Source: Candidatus Saccharimonadia bacterium
GTDB taxonomy: Bacteria > Patescibacteriota > Saccharimonadia > Saccharimonadales > Saccharimonadaceae
Length of the DNA stretch: 32,771 bases
Assembly: GCA_023260255.1 (NCBI GenBank)
Contig: JALQVV010000089.1
Coordinates: 1-32,771 of the forward strand
Direction: 5' to 3'
The notes under the pieces were generated by a model. That model had not been told where the DNA came from. It saw only the letters and a list, made by a program, of their open reading frames with translations, and ran no database searches. Below, piece by piece: positions 24,557 through 31,421 of the stretch (position 1 is the first letter of the stretch; every line of letters starts with the position of its first letter). The translations under genes were made by a program, and so were the position numbers.

Positions 24557-24562
24557 TATGAT
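24557..24562 (+). promoter_or_regulatory. -10-like element (TATGAT) of sucC, leaderless GTG
   Basis: TATGAT is followed by AGAGAGA (7 nt) and then the GTG at 24570, the codon that aligns with residue 1 of known SucC proteins. Confidence 0.55.
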
Positions 24563-24569
24563 AGAGAGA

Positions 24570-25634
24570 GTGAAGTTACTCGAATACGAAGCCAAACGAA
24601 TCCTCAAAGCTGGCTCTATTCCTATACCAAAGAGCTATATTCCCGATCCTAATGAACCCCAATTCTTGCCTGCCGTCATCAAATCCCAGGTCCCAACTGG
24701 CGGACGCGGTAAGGCAGGTGGTGTAGTGGTTGTAAATACGGAGGATGAGTACAAATCTGCCCTTGGCAAAATCAGCAAACTTGAAATCAAAGGTTTTCTG
24801 CCAAAAACCCTCTTGGCCGAAGAAGCTCTTGCCATCGACCGCGAGCTTTACCTTTCACTCCTCATCGACAAACCATCGGCATCTATCATGGTCATGGCCA
24901 ATAGCAACGGTGGGGTCGAGGTAGAGGAAAATTCAGAAGATAGTTATTGGAAACAATCTATTACCGGCAAAAGTGATTTTGATGCAATTGGTCAGAGCCT
25001 GGCAGATTATTATGACCTGCCAGACAAGACATTTGTACTGCAAGATTTGGTAGAAAAACTCTACCACTGCCTTGTCACCAACGATGCACTGCTATTAGAA
25101 ATCAATCCCCTTGTTATTACCAAAGATGGGCAAGTGGTAGCGGGCGACTGCAAAATGGAACTCGACGACGCAGCAGCTTTTCGCCACCCGGACTGGGATT
25201 TTGAAGCAGAGAAGACAGAATCGAACTTTGTTACGCTCGATGAAAAAGGGACAGTAGCGACAGTTGCAAACGGCGCAGGCCTAGCCATGGCGACTGTCGA
25301 TGCGGTGGCCGATGCCGGCCTGGTGCCCGCAAACTTTCTGGATATTGGTGGTGGTGCCAACGAAGCCAGCGTGCTGGCGGCATTTAAACGCTTGATGGAA
25401 TATGAGGGTTTGAAAGTTATTATTATTAACATCTTTGCCGGTATCACCCGCTGCGACGAAGTCGCCAAAGCAATCATAGCCGCACGCGACCAAATGCCAA
25501 GCCTTCCCCCACTTGCCGTTCGCCTGGCCGGGACTAATTATGAGCAGGCTGCCGAACTACTGACTGATCATGGTATTGCCATCCAGCCAAGCCTGGCCGA
25601 TGCAATTACAGCAGCCAAAAAGGAGATTATATGA
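24570..25634 (+). CDS. sucC: Succinyl-CoA synthetase beta subunit (ADP-forming type)
   Basis: 354 residues from the GTG at 24570. The ORF-track start is a TTG 14 codons upstream; the GTG gives (M)KLLEYEAKRIL, aligning with the usual SucC beginning (MNLHEYQAKQLF in E. coli). An N-terminal ATP-grasp domain (KSQVPTGGRGKAGGV, LLEINPLVITKDGQVVAGDCKMELDD) is followed by the CoA-ligase domain (ATVANGAGLAMATVDAV, NFLDIGGGANEASVLAAF, IIINIFAGITRCDEVAKAI). It is somewhat shorter than E. coli SucC (388). It forms the nucleotide-binding half of a CoA ligase interconverting an acyl-CoA and the acid with ATP formation. No other TCA-cycle gene is in the window. It overlaps sucD by ATGA. Confidence 0.93.
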   Translation: MKLLEYEAKRILKAGSIPIPKSYIPDPNEPQFLPAVIKSQVPTGGRGKAGGVVVVNTEDEYKSALGKISKLEIKGFLPKTLLAEEALAIDRELYLSLLIDKPSASIMVMANSNGGVEVEENSEDSYWKQSITGKSDFDAIGQSLADYYDLPDKTFVLQDLVEKLYHCLVTNDALLLEINPLVITKDGQVVAGDCKMELDDAAAFRHPDWDFEAEKTESNFVTLDEKGTVATVANGAGLAMATVDAVADAGLVPANFLDIGGGANEASVLAAFKRLMEYEGLKVIIINIFAGITRCDEVAKAIIAARDQMPSLPPLAVRLAGTNYEQAAELLTDHGIAIQPSLADAITAAKKEII

Positions 25635-26488
25635 ACGAATCGCTTCTAAGCGGCGGCAATGTGATCGTCCAAGGCATCACCGGCAGTCACGGCGCATTTC
25701 ATACACGCGCCATGGTTGCGGCCGGTACCAATATTGTTGCCGGTACGTCGCCAGGCAAAGCTGGGCAGGATATTGATGGCATTCCAGTGTACAATTCAAT
25801 CGCCGATATACAGGCCGACATGCGTGTCGATACGACCGTCATATTTGTGCCAGCCGCACACGCCAAAGGCGCCATAATAGAAGCAATTAATGCACAAGTA
25901 CCCCTGATCGTCTGTATAACCGAAGGTATTCCAATACACGATATGTTGCAAATAAAGCAACGTTTAAAGAAGTCGGGGAGTAGGCTAATTGGACCAAACT
26001 GCCCGGGTATCCTCATGCCGGGCAAAACAAAGCTCGGTATCATCCCTGCCAATTTGTCCCTCCCTGGTACTGTAGGCATCGTCAGTCGTAGCGGTACCCT
26101 CACCTACGAAGCAATGGCCAGCCTAACCCAGCGAGGCATTGGACAAAAGTATGTGATTGGCATTGGCGGCGACCCTATCAATGGCACTAGTTTTACCGAT
26201 TGTTTAGAGTTGTTCCAAAACGATCCAGATGTCGATCGCATTATCTTGATCGGCGAGATCGGCGGTACTGCCGAATACGACGCGGCAGACTACATCGCCA
26301 CCCATGTCACCAAACCAGTCTATGCATACATCACAGGCCACTACGCGCCAGAAGGCGTTCAGCTCGGCCATGCTGGCGCCATATTGCACACCCTCCACGA
26401 ATCGGCAAATGCTAAAACCGCCTATCTACAAAGCAGTGGAGCCCATACTGCTACCAATCTTGTATCCCTTATTGATTTTGTGAATTGA
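25631..26488 (+). CDS. sucD: Succinyl-CoA synthetase alpha subunit
   Basis: 285 residues, close to E. coli SucD (289). The CoA-binding Rossmann part has IVQGITGSHGAFHTRAMVAAGTNIVAGTSPGKAG. FVPAAHAKGAIIEAI and GPNCPGIL follow, then the ligase part GIVSRSGTLTYEA and GGDPINGTSFTDCLELF. The phosphorylated active-site His is in LGHAGAILH, so the catalytic relay looks intact. It has a good Shine-Dalgarno (AGGAG, 5-nt spacing) and a start overlapping the sucC stop. With SucC it would run succinyl-CoA (or a related acyl-CoA) plus ADP and phosphate to acid, CoA and ATP. Confidence 0.95.
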   Translation: MNESLLSGGNVIVQGITGSHGAFHTRAMVAAGTNIVAGTSPGKAGQDIDGIPVYNSIADIQADMRVDTTVIFVPAAHAKGAIIEAINAQVPLIVCITEGIPIHDMLQIKQRLKKSGSRLIGPNCPGILMPGKTKLGIIPANLSLPGTVGIVSRSGTLTYEAMASLTQRGIGQKYVIGIGGDPINGTSFTDCLELFQNDPDVDRIILIGEIGGTAEYDAADYIATHVTKPVYAYITGHYAPEGVQLGHAGAILHTLHESANAKTAYLQSSGAHTATNLVSLIDFVN

Positions 26489-26502
26489 GTTATTTATTCA
26501 CA
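26479..26502. repeat. Inverted repeat between convergent sucD and G5/Excalibur genes
   Basis: TGTGAAT - 10 nt - ATTCACA is a perfect 7-bp inverted repeat that spans both stop codons. It may act as a weak bidirectional terminator. There is no strong U-tract and the stem is AT-rich, so this is tentative. Confidence 0.3.
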
Positions 26503-27093
26503 GCCTATCCCGTTACCGTCTCGATCAAGATCATAAATATCGCTTCCAATAATATATACTGGTCCAGAAGTGTATGCCGGACCATTACCACTACCTCCGG
26601 CACAATCTACGTCGCTTGCAATTGGGACACATTTACCTGAGTAGTTGGGGTCACAGGACGAGGCTTGCTTGGGTGTGGGAGTTGGAGCGACATATGTTCC
26701 AACTAAGGTAATTCTGTTAATGGGAGCTTTTGTTATTTCATTTTTAATCTCTTTACGACTTGTTTCCTTTCCATCGAGGGTTACCACCTCATAAGTAATT
26801 GTTCGTTCACCGTTTACACCTTCTTGGGACACCTTTGTCTGCCCTTTCGTAATAGTGCCCTCTTCCCTTGTCTCTTCCAGGAAAGTAATAGGTTCAATCT
26901 TCGTCTCAATCTTAGTAATAGGTGTTGGTGTAGGACTAGATGATGTGGTAGCTATAGGCTGAGTATTGTTTTGCGCTTTATTTGGCTGCGCCATACTACC
27001 AACAGCACCAAATAAAAGCAGTGTAGCCACGGAAACAACTACAACCCTACCTGTAATTGATAAACTACGGAACCACACACCTACTTCTTTCAT
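26494..27093 (-). CDS. Membrane-anchored G5 and Excalibur domain surface protein
   Basis: 199 residues. One N-terminal membrane segment (ITGRVVVVSVATLLLFGAVGSMA) is followed by a Thr/Ser/Pro-rich linker. A G5-like domain comes next (IEPITFLEETREEGTITKGQTKVSQEGVNGERTITYEVVTLDGKE), then a Pro-rich stretch (TYVAPTPTPKQ). The C-terminal Excalibur motif runs from SCDPNYSGKCVPIASDVDCAGGSGNGP to DLDRDGNGIGCE, an EF-hand-like calcium loop with paired Cys. G5 domains are thought to bind GlcNAc-containing polymers and occur in Rpf and Ig-like surface proteins of Actinobacteria and Firmicutes. I infer a wall-binding surface protein. It has a real 5' leader with a Shine-Dalgarno (GAGGAG, 9-nt spacing), unlike most first genes here. 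Confidence 0.82.
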   Translation of the reverse strand: MKEVGVWFRSLSITGRVVVVSVATLLLFGAVGSMAQPNKAQNNTQPIATTSSSPTPTPITKIETKIEPITFLEETREEGTITKGQTKVSQEGVNGERTITYEVVTLDGKETSRKEIKNEITKAPINRITLVGTYVAPTPTPKQASSCDPNYSGKCVPIASDVDCAGGSGNGPAYTSGPVYIIGSDIYDLDRDGNGIGCE

Positions 27094-27102
27094 GACATTT
27101 AA

Positions 27103-27126
27103 CTCCTCGTAATGATAGATAGTATA
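27103..27126 (-). promoter_or_regulatory. Promoter -10 (TATACT) and RBS (GAGGAG) of the G5/Excalibur gene
   Basis: TATACT at 27121-27126 lies 27 nt before the ATG, and GAGGAG at 27103-27108 is 9 nt before it. This conventional leadered start contrasts with the leaderless genes. Confidence 0.6.
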
Positions 27127-27231
27127 TTCTCGGAACTCGACAATAACAACTACTCACGAACTTAAGCGTTGTATGATAAAAAATTTAACGATAAAATTAA
27201 TATAGTTCCTTCGTGGAATAGCACCTTCAGA

Positions 27232-27252
27232 GTGATATTGTTTCAATATCAC
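27232..27252. repeat. Perfect 9-bp inverted repeat, 3-nt loop
   Basis: GTGATATTG-TTT-CAATATCAC lies in the 288-bp gap between the G5/Excalibur gene and the GT2 gene. It has no T-tract on either side, so it is not a typical terminator. Possible roles are an operator or an RNA hairpin. Confidence 0.6.
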
Positions 27253-27268
27253 CCTAAGAAACGCATAG

Positions 27269-27314
27269 CAACCGTAACAAGGTATGGTAATCTATCATAT
27301 TAAAGTTACGGTTG
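27269..27314. repeat. Perfect 10-bp inverted repeat, 26-nt spacer
   Basis: CAACCGTAAC and GTTACGGTTG are exact reverse complements flanking 26 nt, lying 16 nt after the previous palindrome and 54 nt upstream of the GT2 promoter -10. It may be a paired operator or the closing stem of a small structured RNA. Confidence 0.6.
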
Positions 27315-27368
27315 TTCTTGTTATATACTCCGACTCCCTTATAAATACACTGTTATTTCCTGCTTTGA

Positions 27369-27374
27369 TATACT
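27369..27374 (+). promoter_or_regulatory. Extended -10 (TGATATACT), leaderless GT2 start
   Basis: TG-n-TATACT is followed by AGGGTAT (7 nt) and then ATG at 27382. No usable Shine-Dalgarno is present, since AGGG is too close to the ATG. Confidence 0.65.
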
Positions 27375-27381
27375 AGGGTAT

Positions 27382-28338
27382 ATGAAGTCCATCACGATCC
27401 TCATCCCCGCCTACAATGAGGCGCCGGTATTAGACAAATTGTATGAACGCCTGGTCAAGCTTGGTGATAGTATTAAAAATTATCGGCTGGAATTTTTGTT
27501 TGTGAACGATGGTAGTCGCGATGACACGCTGTGGATCATTCAGCAGATGGCCAAAAAAGACAAACGTATTAGCTATATCGACCTGTCTCGTAATTTCGGC
27601 AAAGAGATTGCTATGATTGCAGGGATCGACCATGTCAAAAGCGACGCGTTGGTGATCATCGACGCCGATCTACAAGATCCACCCGAACTAATCCCAAAGA
27701 TGATCGAACTATGGGAAGACGGTTACGATGACGTGTATGCCAAACGTCGCTCACGCGACGGTGAAACATGGCTGAAAAAATTCACCAGCAAACAATACTA
27801 CCGACTCCTACAGCGCGTTACTCGTGTACCTATACAAGAAGACACCGGCGACTTTCGCCTACTGGACCGTCGGGTTGTTGAATCGATCCAGCAATTCCGC
27901 GAATCGCAGCGCAATGCCAAAGCAATATTTAGCCAGGTTGGGTACAACAAAAAAGAAATTATGTACGACCGCGACCCCCGTGTCGCCGGCGAAACCAAAT
28001 GGAGCTACCCAAAACTCATCGATCTCGCGGTCAGTGGCATCACGAGCTTTACCACTGCTCCGCTCCGATTTGCATCAATGTTGGGGATGATCGTGTCCTT
28101 CATCGCCTTTGTGTATATCCTCTATCTGTTGATTCGGCCATTCTTTGGCGTGCCCACCGGTGAAGGCTATTCGTCACTGATGGCGGTCATATTATTCCTG
28201 GGCGGCGTACAACTACTATCACTTGGTATTATCGGCGAATACATTGGCCGCATATTCAACGAAACCAAACAACGTCCACTCTATCTGATCGCCGAGTATC
28301 ATCAAGCGAAATTGGACAATGAACCACATCGTCGTTGA
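27382..28338 (+). CDS. GT2 polyprenyl-phosphate glycosyltransferase (GtrB-like)
   Basis: 318 residues. GT-A domain: ITILIPAYNEAPVLDKLYERL, FLFVNDGSRDDTLWII, DLSRNFGKEIAMIAGIDH, VIIDADLQDPPELIP (the DxD-type metal site) and EDTGDFRLLDRRVV. Two C-terminal membrane segments (MLGMIVSFIAFVYILYLL, LMAVILFLGGVQLLSLGIIGEYIGRIF) give the GtrB/DPM1-like layout. These enzymes charge undecaprenyl phosphate with a hexose from a nucleotide sugar, making the donor that GT-C enzymes use on the outer face. Three GT-C-like proteins are in this window (7875, 10549, 14420), so it could supply them. Glucose versus mannose is not decided. It overlaps the next gene by 20 nt. Confidence 0.9.
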   Translation: MKSITILIPAYNEAPVLDKLYERLVKLGDSIKNYRLEFLFVNDGSRDDTLWIIQQMAKKDKRISYIDLSRNFGKEIAMIAGIDHVKSDALVIIDADLQDPPELIPKMIELWEDGYDDVYAKRRSRDGETWLKKFTSKQYYRLLQRVTRVPIQEDTGDFRLLDRRVVESIQQFRESQRNAKAIFSQVGYNKKEIMYDRDPRVAGETKWSYPKLIDLAVSGITSFTTAPLRFASMLGMIVSFIAFVYILYLLIRPFFGVPTGEGYSSLMAVILFLGGVQLLSLGIIGEYIGRIFNETKQRPLYLIAEYHQAKLDNEPHRR

Positions 28339-29419
28339 CGCAAGGATTATCAATTCGACAACTGGCCGCTATATTGAACGGCTACTGACTCACCTGGAAA
28401 AAATCGACACGACCAACAAATACACCATATTAGTACCCTCGCGTGATCTATCGTACTGGAAACCAACCAACCCTAACTTTATGGTCACAGCAGCTGATTT
28501 TGCCAACTATTCATTTGCCGAGCAGATAGGATTCAAACAATTCCTCGATAGTCTCCATGCTGATTTGGTGCATTTTTGCATGCCGCAGCAGCCTGTATTA
28601 TACCGTGGCAATCATGTCACCACCGTTCACGACCTCACCCTACTGCAGACATATAATTCTGACAAAAACTGGCTGGTATTCCATGCCAAACAACTGGTCG
28701 GTCGGTTTGTGTTCAAGCGTATTGGACAGACCAGCAGCCATATCATCACACCGTCGCAGTATGTTAAAGACGCCTATGCCGAATTTGCCAACATCCCAGC
28801 AGACAAAATTACCGTCACGTACGAAGCAGCCGAAATGACGACCAAAAAAGAATCGCCGCTCGATGTACCGTTTGATAGATTCCTGCTCTATGTCGGCCAA
28901 CAGAGCGATTATAAAAACATTCGCGCCTTAGGTGATGCACATCAAAAATTACTCGAACATCACCCTAACCTCGGACTTGTATTGGTGGGTAAAAAGACCC
29001 CAGCACACCAGCGTAACGAAACGTATTTTGGGCAGCGTGGTTACAAAAATATCGAATTTACCGGATTTGTTACCGACGAACAATTAGCTTGGTTATATCG
29101 CCACTGTGCTGCCTATATATTTCCGTCGCTTACGGAGGGTTTTGGCTTGCCCGGACTCGAGGCAATGGTCTATGGCGCACCGGTCGTCAGTAGTGATCAT
29201 ACGTGCCTACCCGAAGTCTATGGTGATGCGGCGTGGTATTTTGACCCAGAAGATAGCGATGATATGAGCGAGCGTATAGGCCAAGTGCTTGATGATGAAA
29301 AATTACGCGGCGAACTGATTCAAAAAGGTGAAAAACAAATCAAAAAATATTCATGGCAACGCATGGCCGAGCAAACACTTGATGTTTACGAAAAAGCTAT
29401 GAAGACTGCTGAGCAATAA
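28319..29419 (+). CDS. GT4 family glycosyltransferase
   Basis: 366 residues. The N-terminal segment HIVVDARIINSTTGRYIERLL is a GT4 variant of the acceptor loop, followed by VHFCMPQQPVLYRGNHVTTVHDLTLL and HIITPSQYVKDAYAEF. The donor domain has FLLYVGQQSDYKNIRALGDAHQKLL and SLTEGFGLPGLEAMVYGAPVVSSDHTCLPEVYGDAAWYFDP, with the EX7E motif intact and the mannosyltransferase-like LPEV..DAA..FDP. It starts inside the GT2 gene, so the pair is co-transcribed. Its 3' end overlaps the jag 3' end by 23 nt on the opposite strand, so the two transcripts are complementary there. Confidence 0.87.
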   Translation: MNHIVVDARIINSTTGRYIERLLTHLEKIDTTNKYTILVPSRDLSYWKPTNPNFMVTAADFANYSFAEQIGFKQFLDSLHADLVHFCMPQQPVLYRGNHVTTVHDLTLLQTYNSDKNWLVFHAKQLVGRFVFKRIGQTSSHIITPSQYVKDAYAEFANIPADKITVTYEAAEMTTKKESPLDVPFDRFLLYVGQQSDYKNIRALGDAHQKLLEHHPNLGLVLVGKKTPAHQRNETYFGQRGYKNIEFTGFVTDEQLAWLYRHCAAYIFPSLTEGFGLPGLEAMVYGAPVVSSDHTCLPEVYGDAAWYFDPEDSDDMSERIGQVLDDEKLRGELIQKGEKQIKKYSWQRMAEQTLDVYEKAMKTAEQ

Positions 29420-29858
29420 TGATCTTGCGGTCGCGACCTTCGCCTTCGGAAAAGGTCTGAATATTGGGATACTCTGAGGCGACGTGATGAACGATGCGAC
29501 GATCGGCCGCATTGAGGTGAGCAACATGTGAGTCGCCAGTACGGAGCACTTCTTCTATCCATTCGCGTGCTTGTTTGGCAACTTTTTCGGCACGTTGTTT
29601 TTTGTAGTCGGCAATATCGATATTGATACGCGTTACCGCCGCACCTTGATTGCGAAGTACTGATGAGAGGATTAATTGCATGCTTCGCAGTGTTTCAGCA
29701 TTTTTACCAATGAGCAAACTGTTGATCTCTGTCGATGGCACAGAAAGTTCAATCACTTCCTCATCCATGCTTGCTTCGATATCAACATTGATTCCAAAAA
29801 ACGACAACAGGTCCGCCAGGTATTTTTTCGCGTATTCGATTGATTCCTGCTGATTCAT
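29397..29858 (-). CDS. jag: Jag/KhpB RNA-binding protein (KH and R3H domains)
   Basis: About 153 residues. A type II-like KH domain (VIELSVPSTEINSLLIGKNAETLRSMQLILSSVL) is followed by an R3H domain (DYKKQRAEKVAKQAREWIEEVL ... LNAADRRIVHHVASEYPNIQTFSEGEGRDRKIII). The Jag_N domain of longer homologues is absent or very short. It binds RNA and is linked to cell division and envelope control in Gram-positives. It sits right after yidC, as in many bacteria. I start it at the ATG at 29858, which has AGGAGG 6 nt upstream encoded in the yidC tail; the ORF track starts one codon earlier at GTG. Confidence 0.92.
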   Translation of the reverse strand: MNQQESIEYAKKYLADLLSFFGINVDIEASMDEEVIELSVPSTEINSLLIGKNAETLRSMQLILSSVLRNQGAAVTRINIDIADYKKQRAEKVAKQAREWIEEVLRTGDSHVAHLNAADRRIVHHVASEYPNIQTFSEGEGRDRKIIIAQQSS

Positions 29859-29861
29859 CAC

Positions 29862-30797
29862 CTACCTCCTTCGTTTGTCTTTGGCAACGATTCGCGTCAC
29901 GGTCGCTTCTTGGGCAACTTTAGCCCGAGCTTTGGCGGTCGCTTTTTTGCCCGGCTGCTTGACGGGTTCGTCGGCAATTTCTTCCAACTCTTCCTCATCC
30001 TGACGCAAGATCAGCCACTGTTGGAACACTGTTACAAGTGTTGATGTTGCGTAGTAGAGCGCGATTGCGCCCGGGAGGCTCAGCATGATAAATAGCATGA
30101 AAAACGGCAGAACAAAGGTCATCTTACCCATAATGGCGTTGTTGATCTCTGATTGATCAGCTTGCTTGCCGTCAGCTGCTTCGGACAAGATATCACGGAG
30201 TTTGCGTTTGCTGCCATCTTGCGGCATTGTTTGGCGCGTCTGATAGAACTGGCCAGCCGCCGCCGCAACAGCCAGGGCAACTAAAATCCAGTTGATCGCC
30301 CCGCTACTAAACGCGTGTTGGGTGAGGTCGACGACACCAAAAAGCTTTTCGTTGAATGCTTGTGGGTTTTCGACAATATGTTTGATTGGTCCAATGTTTT
30401 CGAGGAAATCATAGGTCCATTTGGCTAATTCGTTGCGGTGCAGTGTGAAGATTTGGATAACCAAATACAGTGCGATAAAAATTGGTAGCTGGATGAGGAG
30501 CAAGCCGATGGAGCGGAATGGGCTGACACCGTGCTTTTTATACAACTCCATCATCATGACACCCTCGAGCTGTCGATTGCCTTTGGCTTTGCGCTTAATC
30601 TCTTTCAGCTCAGGCTGCATGCGGCGCATGGCCTTAGTCTGGTGTAATTGGCGCCTGACAAGCGGGTGAAGCGCAAGTCGCAATAAAATAGTAAACAGGA
30701 TAATACTGACGCCAAAATCACCGCCAGGAATAACCGCATATAACCCCATTAATAGGTTAAATAGCGGCTGAACTATAAGCACTTCAAAAATATTCAC
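29862..30797 (-). CDS. yidC: Membrane protein insertase YidC/OxaA
   Basis: 311 residues from a GTG start, the short Gram-positive-style form without the large periplasmic domain. It has five membrane segments. The conserved groove Arg is in FTILLRLALHPLVRRQLHQTKAMRRMQPELKEIK (R40), followed by the cytoplasmic helical hairpin and YKKHGVSPFRSIGLLLIQLPIFIALYLVI. The C-terminus is long and basic (KQPGKKATAKARAKVAQEATVTRIVAKDKRRR), which could contact the ribosome. It inserts membrane proteins alone or with SecYEG. The gene lies 56 nt downstream of rnpA, with GGAG 11 nt upstream of the start, and precedes jag. Confidence 0.95.
   Translation of the reverse strand: MNIFEVLIVQPLFNLLMGLYAVIPGGDFGVSIILFTILLRLALHPLVRRQLHQTKAMRRMQPELKEIKRKAKGNRQLEGVMMMELYKKHGVSPFRSIGLLLIQLPIFIALYLVIQIFTLHRNELAKWTYDFLENIGPIKHIVENPQAFNEKLFGVVDLTQHAFSSGAINWILVALAVAAAAGQFYQTRQTMPQDGSKRKLRDILSEAADGKQADQSEINNAIMGKMTFVLPFFMLFIMLSLPGAIALYYATSTLVTVFQQWLILRQDEEELEEIADEPVKQPGKKATAKARAKVAQEATVTRIVAKDKRRR
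29865..29870 (-). promoter_or_regulatory. jag ribosome binding site within yidC end
   Basis: AGGAGG, formed by the last Arg codons of yidC, lies 6 nt before the jag ATG. It is the strongest Shine-Dalgarno seen in the window. Confidence 0.8.
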
Positions 30798-30853
30798 GAG
30801 ATATGTTGCTCCACTTCAATCATGGTAATTCATCTTATGATACCATTATCTGA

Positions 30854-31204
30854 TTATTTTTTATAGATATCAGCAGTAGTGAGGAGTTGACGGACAGCTG
30901 CTTGTAGTTCCTCGTGTGACATCGTCAGTACATCAGCCGAAAAGACGATGAGCACCACATCTTGGTTGCTATGAAGTTGGGGTAGTTCATGGCGCATGAT
31001 TTCATATAATCGGCGGCGAATCCGATTGCGGCCAACAGCGCTTTTTAATACCTTTTTACTTACCACAACTGCTACGCGCGGATTTTTGCGCTTTGGATGG
31101 CGGCTATGTTTGAGGGTAATCAACCGCGAACGAACCACTTGGCCATGCGCATATACATAACGCAGGCTGCCATGGCCGTGAAAACGGTATCTAAAAGCTA
31201 ACAT
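30854..31204 (-). CDS. rnpA: Ribonuclease P protein component
   Basis: 116 residues from the ATG at 31204. The ORF-track start (31237) includes 11 codons that contain the promoter. It has FRYRFHGHGSLRYVYAHGQ at the N-terminus, then RVAVVVSKKVLKSAVGRNRIRRRLYEIMR, the RNR signature, and QDVVLIVFS. It is the protein subunit that helps RNase P RNA cleave tRNA 5' leaders. It is separated from rpmH by a terminator and has its own TATACT 6 nt before the ATG, so it is uncoupled from rpmH transcription, which is less common for this pair. Confidence 0.93.
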   Translation of the reverse strand: MLAFRYRFHGHGSLRYVYAHGQVVRSRLITLKHSRHPKRKNPRVAVVVSKKVLKSAVGRNRIRRRLYEIMRHELPQLHSNQDVVLIVFSADVLTMSHEELQAAVRQLLTTADIYKK

Positions 31205-31210
31205 ATCAAT

Positions 31211-31216
31211 AGTATA
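31211..31216 (-). promoter_or_regulatory. -10 element (TATACT) of rnpA, leaderless start
   Basis: Minus-strand TATACT, then 6 nt, then the rnpA ATG at 31204. It lies about 20 nt downstream of the rpmH terminator, giving the rnpA-yidC-jag unit its own transcript. Confidence 0.65.
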
Positions 31217-31235
31217 GGGTATATTTTCATTGAAC

Positions 31236-31259
31236 AAAAAAAGCCAGGCTATACCTGGC
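31236..31259 (-). terminator. Intrinsic terminator after rpmH
   Basis: On the minus strand GCCAGG-TATAG-CCTGGC is followed directly by seven T residues. This is a classic rho-independent terminator between rpmH and rnpA. Confidence 0.85.
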
Positions 31260-31266
31260 CTTTAAG

Positions 31267-31284
31267 GGAAGGGCTCGCCCTTCC
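31267..31284 (-). repeat. Second hairpin abutting the rpmH stop
   Basis: GGAAGGGC-GA-GCCCTTCC on the minus strand is a perfect stem (8 bp, or 7 bp with a CGAG loop) that begins within the rpmH stop region and precedes the terminator hairpin by 7 nt. It may stabilise the short rpmH mRNA or assist termination. Confidence 0.65.
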
Positions 31285-31421
31285 TAAATTGAAACCTTCG
31301 CTCGGCCTTTGATGCGGCGGCGTTTCAAAACTGCGCGGCCAGCTTTGGTCGCGATACGCGCACGAAAACCGTGGGTTTTCGCACGGTGACGTGTATGAGG
31401 TTGGTGAGTTCGTTTTGGCAT
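31284..31421 (-). CDS. rpmH: 50S ribosomal protein L34
   Basis: 45 residues, not in the ORF track because of its size. [19 protein letters not shown] is followed by [26 protein letters not shown], the conserved L34 core (KRT.QP...R...HGFR.RM.T..GR.VL..RR.KGR..L). It is a structural protein of the large subunit. It is transcribed away from dnaA across the putative origin, with a -35/-10 promoter just upstream, and ends at tandem hairpins. Confidence 0.97.
   Translation of the reverse strand: MPKRTHQPHTRHRAKTHGFRARIATKAGRAVLKRRRIKGRAKVSI

Noticed and set aside
24528-24569. TTG (24528) or ATG (24558) as the sucC start
   Set aside because: The GTG at 24570 aligns with the family N-terminus and lies 7 nt after a -10-like TATGAT that the other starts would translate through.
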